The notes under the pieces are model-generated. The model was given only the letters and a program-made list of their open reading frames with translations, was not told where the DNA came from and did no database searches. Shown here piece after piece: positions 48,179-52,844 of a stretch of 52,844 bases of DNA (position 1 is the stretch's first letter; each line of letters begins with the position of its first letter). The DNA is from Nocardioides sp. AX2bis (GTDB taxonomy: Bacteria; Actinomycetota; Actinomycetes; Propionibacteriales; Nocardioidaceae). Where the stretch lies: positions 3,268,769-3,321,612 of the forward strand of contig NZ_LR733215.1 of assembly GCF_902506435.1 (NCBI RefSeq). The letters run 5' to 3'. The position numbers and the translations under genes are program-made.

Positions 48179-48975
48179 AGCTCGGTCCCGACGTGGGCGA
48201 CGGCGAAGACGCGGCGGAACGGCATCAGCACGACGGGGTCCCCGTCGGGCCCGGGCACGGGCGGGTACGCCTCCGCGAGCCGGCGGCCCAGCTCGGCACT
48301 GAACCGCTCCCGCAGGTCGGGCGGCAGCGCCTCGAGGGTGGGCCGGGCGCCGGTCGCGCTGACCCAGGTCAGGACCGGGTCCGGTCCGCGCAGCAGGTGG
48401 ACGTACGTCGTCTCCCAGGCGTCGACCTCGCAGCCGAGCGCTGTCAGCGCGGTCAGGTAGGTGGTGGCGTCGTGGGCCGCGGGACGGGCGACGCCGGCGG
48501 TGAACATCGCGTACGCCGCCTCGGCCGCGAGCTCGTCGCGCAGCACGTGGCTGGGCTGGTCGAAGTTCCCGGGCACCTGCATCGCGAACCAGCCGCCCGG
48601 GCGCACCTGCGCCACGAGCCGCCCGAGGAGGTCGAGGTGGTCCGGCACCCACTGCAGCGCGGCGTTGGTGACGACCACGTCGACCGGCCCGGCGGGCGAC
48701 CACTCCCGGACGTCGCCGACCTCGTACTCGACCGGCCCGTCCGGCTGGTCGGCGCGGGCCCGCTCGACCATCGCCTCGCTGGAGTCGAGGCCGACCACGT
48801 GGGCATCGGGCCATCGCTCGGCGAGCAGCGCGGTGAGGTTCCCGGGCCCGCAGCCCAGGTCGACGACGTCGCGCGGCTGTTCGTGCCCGACCCGCGAGAC
48901 CAGCTCGACGAAGGGCCGGCCGCGCTCGTCGGCGTAGGTCAGGTAGCGGTCGGGGTCCCAGGTGTGGAGAGGCAC
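48175..48975 (-). CDS. trans-aconitate 2-methyltransferase-like SAM methyltransferase
   Basis: This 266-residue class I SAM methyltransferase has motif I VVDLGCGPGNLTALLAERW and VVGLDSSEAMVERAR. Then come YEVGDVREWSP, VVVTNAALQWVPDH, and PGGWFAMQVPGNFDQPSH, the last being typical of Tam. It would methylate trans-aconitate or a similar acid using SAM. The start GTG 48975 gives the family N-terminus (WDPDRYLTYADERGRP); the longer frame is rejected because it reads through the MarR promoter. It is divergent from the MarR gene and shares its operator. Substrate assignment is by similarity only. Confidence 0.9.
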   Translation of the reverse strand: MPLHTWDPDRYLTYADERGRPFVELVSRVGHEQPRDVVDLGCGPGNLTALLAERWPDAHVVGLDSSEAMVERARADQPDGPVEYEVGDVREWSPAGPVDVVVTNAALQWVPDHLDLLGRLVAQVRPGGWFAMQVPGNFDQPSHVLRDELAAEAAYAMFTAGVARPAAHDATTYLTALTALGCEVDAWETTYVHLLRGPDPVLTWVSATGARPTLEALPPDLRERFSAELGRRLAEAYPPVPGPDGDPVVLMPFRRVFAVAHVGTEL

Positions 48976-48998
48976 AGACCCACCCTGCGACCGATTTG

Positions 48999-49012
48999 TC
49001 TTGATGTCAAGA
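48999..49012. promoter_or_regulatory. palindromic operator between tam-like and marR genes
   Basis: TCTTGA-TG-TCAAGA, perfect 6-bp arms, sits 24 bases from the methyltransferase start and 30 bases from the marR start, the position and symmetry expected for a MarR dimer site controlling both divergent genes. Confidence 0.65.
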
Positions 49013-49041
49013 TTCTCGATGCATGGCGTACGCTCGGCCGG

Positions 49042-49530
49042 GTGAGGGACGAGGTCGACGAGCTGGTGGAGGCGTGGGCGCGCGAGCGCGGCGACCTCGA
49101 CCTGAGCCCGGTCGCCGTCTTCAGCCGGATCAGCCGCCTGTCCCGCCACCTCGACCTGGCCCGCCGCCGCGCCTTCAGCGCCCGCGGCATCGAGCCGTGG
49201 GAGTTCGACGTGCTCGCCGCGCTGCGCCGTGCGGGCGAGCCGTACGAGCTCTCCCCCGGGCGGCTGCTGCGCGAGACGCTGGTGACCAGCGGGACGATGA
49301 CCAACCGCGTCGACCGGCTGACGGCACGCGGCTACGTCGAGCGGCTGCCCGATCCCGCCGACCGCCGCGGCGTGCTGGTGCGGCTGACCGCGGAGGGACG
49401 GACGGCCGTCGACGGCGCGTTCACCGCCCTGCTCGAGGCCGAGCGGGCGCTGCTGGCCGACCTCGGTGACGCCGACCGCGACGACCTGGCCGCGATGCTC
49501 CGCCGGCTGCTGGCCCCCTTCGACGCCTGA
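49042..49530 (+). CDS. MarR-family transcriptional regulator
   Basis: This 162-residue MarR protein has a winged helix-turn-helix in the centre (LSPGRLLRETLVTSGTMTNRVDRLTARGYVER) and the beta wing DPADRRGVLVRLTAEGR. Flanking helices form the dimer. GTG 49042 is taken because it begins just after the shared palindromic operator; the long upstream open frame is antisense to the methyltransferase. It probably represses itself and the divergent methyltransferase-VOC operon, released by an unidentified ligand. A convergent-junction palindrome (family B copy 2) follows its stop. Confidence 0.92.
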   Translation: MRDEVDELVEAWARERGDLDLSPVAVFSRISRLSRHLDLARRRAFSARGIEPWEFDVLAALRRAGEPYELSPGRLLRETLVTSGTMTNRVDRLTARGYVERLPDPADRRGVLVRLTAEGRTAVDGAFTALLEAERALLADLGDADRDDLAAMLRRLLAPFDA

Positions 49531-49535
49531 ACGGG

Positions 49536-49598
49536 GATAGTCCCTGACGAGATCGTCGCGATCCGGCCGGTCCCACGACGATCTCGTCAGGGACTATC
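49536..49598. repeat. family B palindrome, copy 2, perfect 23-bp arms
   Basis: GATAGTCCCTGACGAGATCG followed by TCG (49536-49558) is perfectly complementary to 49576-49598 around a 17-base loop. It lies 5 bases after the marR stop and includes the stop region of the convergent membrane protein gene (49594). The same 23-base right arm occurs at 42980-43002. Confidence 0.92.
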
Positions 49599-50069
49599 GA
49601 CCGCCGCGCTCCAGCCACTCACGGTGCTCCTTCGAGGCCGGTGACGGGCCCGGGCTCTCACGCACCTGCCGGTCCAGGACGAAGCTGTGCAGCAGCATCA
49701 GCGCCGCGACCACCGTCCCCACACGCCCCGACCCCATCGCCCCGTAGATCCCGATGAAGAAGGTCGCGAGCCGGTAGTAGGCACGGTCGACCTGGAACAG
49801 CGGCCGCCGGCGCCGGTAGTCGTGCAGGAGGCGCATCAGCACCACGACCACGACTCCGGAGAACACCCACCCGACCAGGACGTCGTACCGGGTCTCCTGC
49901 ACGCCCGTCGTGGAGGTCAGCAGGACACCCCCGCCCACCACGACCACCAGGAAGGTCAGGCTCAGGCCGACGAAGACCACCAGGACAGGCACGACGACCC
50001 ACCGGGGCGCGTCACCGATCCGGCCCCGGCGGCCGTCGAGCGGGTCGGCGACGGGCTTCTTCGGGTGGC

Positions 50070-50073
<4 letters not shown>
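49594..50073 (-). CDS. small membrane protein
   Basis: This 159-residue protein has a basic N-terminus and three hydrophobic helices (WVVVPVLVVFVGLSLTFLVVV, VLVGWVFSGVVVVVLMRLL, and a weaker IGIYGAMGSGRVGTVVAALML). Between the second and third helices is a basic loop, DYRRRRPLFQVDR. No family is recognised. ATG 50073 overlaps the stop of the ABC-F gene (ATGA), so it is translated in tandem with it. Its own stop falls inside the family B palindrome, meaning the repeat arrived at, or evolved with, the gene end. Confidence 0.78.
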
Positions 50074-51866
<1,793 letters not shown>

Positions 51867-51870
51867 TCCA

Positions 51871-52824
51871 TCAGGCGTACTCGAGCAGGTGGGTGCCGGC
51901 CACCGGGCCGTTGGCGACCAGGACGACGGGGTGGTCCGCGGCCAGGGTCGCCGCGACGTCGCGCGCGTGGTCGCCGGAGGTGCAGAGGAAGACGCAGGTC
52001 GGCCCGGATCCGGACAGGATGCCGCGCACCGCGCCGGCGGCCTCGCCGGCCGCGATCACGTCGCCGAGCTCGGGGCGCAGGTCGCAGGCGGCCTCCTGCA
52101 GGTCGTTGTGCAGCGCCGCCCCGAGCCGTACGGCGTCCCGCGCGGCGAGCGCGGCCAGCAGCTCGGTCGGGTACGCCGGCTCGGCCGGCGCGTCGGGGTG
52201 GAGCCGGTCGAAGTGGGCGTAGACGTCGGGCGTGGACAGGCCCTCCTCGCTCGGCACGACCACCCACCACCAGGGCCCCTCGTCGGGGACCGGGTCGACG
52301 ACCTCGCCGCGGCCGGTGCCCAGCGCGGTGCCGCCGAAGAGCGCGAACGGGACGTCGCTGCCGAGCTCACCGGCGAGCGCGACCATGTCGTCGTCGCTGG
52401 TGTGCAGGCCCCAGAGCCGGTCCAGGGCCACCAGGGCGGCGGCGGCGTCGGCGGAGCCGCCGGCCATCCCCCCGGCGACCGGGATCTCCTTGGTGATGTG
52501 GACGTGCGCCGACCGGCCGCGGACACGCTCGGGGGCGCGCTCGGCGAACAGCGCGGCCGCGCGGGCCACGATGTTGTCGTCGCCCCCGGGCACCTGGTCG
52601 GTGTCGACGTGGCCGGCCGCGGTCAGGGTCAGCTTCCACTCCTGGGCCGGCGTCACCACCAGGTCGTCGTAGAGCCCGACGGCGTGGAAGACGGTGGCCA
52701 GAGGGTGGTACCCGTCGGCGCGCCGGGCCCCCACGCCGAGGTGGAGGTTGATCTTGGCGGGAGAACGCACGGTGATCGCGCCCTCGACGTGGTCGGGGAC
52801 GTGGCGCGTCACGGGGCGGGTCAC
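51871..52824 (-). CDS. ispE: 4-diphosphocytidyl-2-C-methyl-D-erythritol kinase
   Basis: This 317-residue GHMP kinase phosphorylates CDP-methylerythritol in the MEP isoprenoid pathway. Landmarks are SPAKINLHLGVG at the N-terminus with the catalytic Lys region and GYHPLATVFHAV. The ATP-binding PVAGGMAGGSADAAA is followed by SDVPFALFGGTALGTGRGE and GILSGSGPTCVFL near the end. GTG 52824 gives a short extra N-terminus; the in-frame GTG at 52812 is an alternative. It ends 4 bases before the ABC-F start, giving a tight run ispE, ABC-F, membrane protein on the minus strand. Confidence 0.96.
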   Translation of the reverse strand: MTRPVTRHVPDHVEGAITVRSPAKINLHLGVGARRADGYHPLATVFHAVGLYDDLVVTPAQEWKLTLTAAGHVDTDQVPGGDDNIVARAAALFAERAPERVRGRSAHVHITKEIPVAGGMAGGSADAAAALVALDRLWGLHTSDDDMVALAGELGSDVPFALFGGTALGTGRGEVVDPVPDEGPWWWVVVPSEEGLSTPDVYAHFDRLHPDAPAEPAYPTELLAALAARDAVRLGAALHNDLQEAACDLRPELGDVIAAGEAAGAVRGILSGSGPTCVFLCTSGDHARDVAATLAADHPVVLVANGPVAGTHLLEYA

Positions 52825-52844
52825 GGGGCGGCTCCAGCGGGCAG
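52821..52844 (-). CDS. possible 3' end of the gene upstream of ispE (partial)
   Basis: On the minus strand the last seven codons before a TGA at 52823-52821 read LPAGAAP. This TGA overlaps the ispE GTG in the GTGA form seen at several other gene pairs here. In actinobacteria rsmA/ksgA commonly precedes ispE, so this could be its C-terminus, but seven codons cannot prove it. Confidence 0.3.
   Translation of the reverse strand: MPAGAAP

Overview
The window is chromosomal DNA of a high-GC actinobacterium, most likely a member of the Nocardioidaceae such as Nocardioides. The basis is G/C-saturated third codon positions, many GTG starts, ATGA/GTGA stop-start overlaps, LexA, IdeR-like and NrdR-type sites, SigE-family sigma, MXAN_6640-type protease and an nrdR-nrdJ operon. 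No tRNA, rRNA, integrase, transposase or cas gene was recognised. Genus is inferred, not proven.

Layout. 1-2823: end of an aromatic operon (intradiol hydroxyquinol-type dioxygenase plus TfdB-like FAD hydroxylase, after the last codons of another gene). 2938-5636: SDR-like protein, nucleotidyltransferase, serine hydrolase. About 5.8-15.7 kb: an accessory segment with visibly more A/T and mostly uncharacterised genes. It holds a coupled DUF5343 + Swt1-type HEPN pair, a trypsin-like protease interrupted by an in-frame TAG, membrane proteins, two lipoproteins, DUF1643, an Mrr-like nuclease and a HhH-like protein, plus gene remnants. This looks like a defence or accessory island. 15.8-19.4 kb: nrdR-nrdJ (B12-dependent ribonucleotide reductase and its repressor) with paired NrdR boxes. 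19.7-21.2 kb: a RusA-like protein and a PGN_0703-type putative nuclease. 21.2-25.5 kb: Dps, an iron-box DUF2470 gene, a Mug-like glycosylase, and a divergent LysM/lexA SOS locus.

25.6-32.4 kb: secreted metalloprotease, Tat-exported PhoD phosphatase coupled to a second exported phosphatase/phosphodiesterase, DinG-like helicase. 32.8-41.5 kb: a minus-strand sugar/polyol catabolic locus in the order ROK regulator, ABC ATPase, permease, binding protein, Gfo/Idh dehydrogenase, cytosolic sugar isomerase, exported sugar isomerase. 41.5-52.8 kb: housekeeping and stress genes (VanZ, hydrolase, HflX, ECF sigma plus partner, kinase, NfeD-like, VOC, Tam-like methyltransferase with divergent MarR, ABC-F, IspE).

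The most unusual feature is the density of short repeat families between genes, and once inside a gene. A 38-bp element occurs in nine copies (singletons, a triple array with 47-bp period, a quadruple array), and one exact copy is translated in frame inside nrdJ. A 23-bp-arm palindrome marks two convergent gene junctions. A 73-bp repeat occurs twice upstream of dinG. A nested palindromic element at about 40.14-40.24 kb resembles two type I-E CRISPR repeats. Coordinates and motifs were read by eye; family names come from sequence pattern recognition, not from searches.
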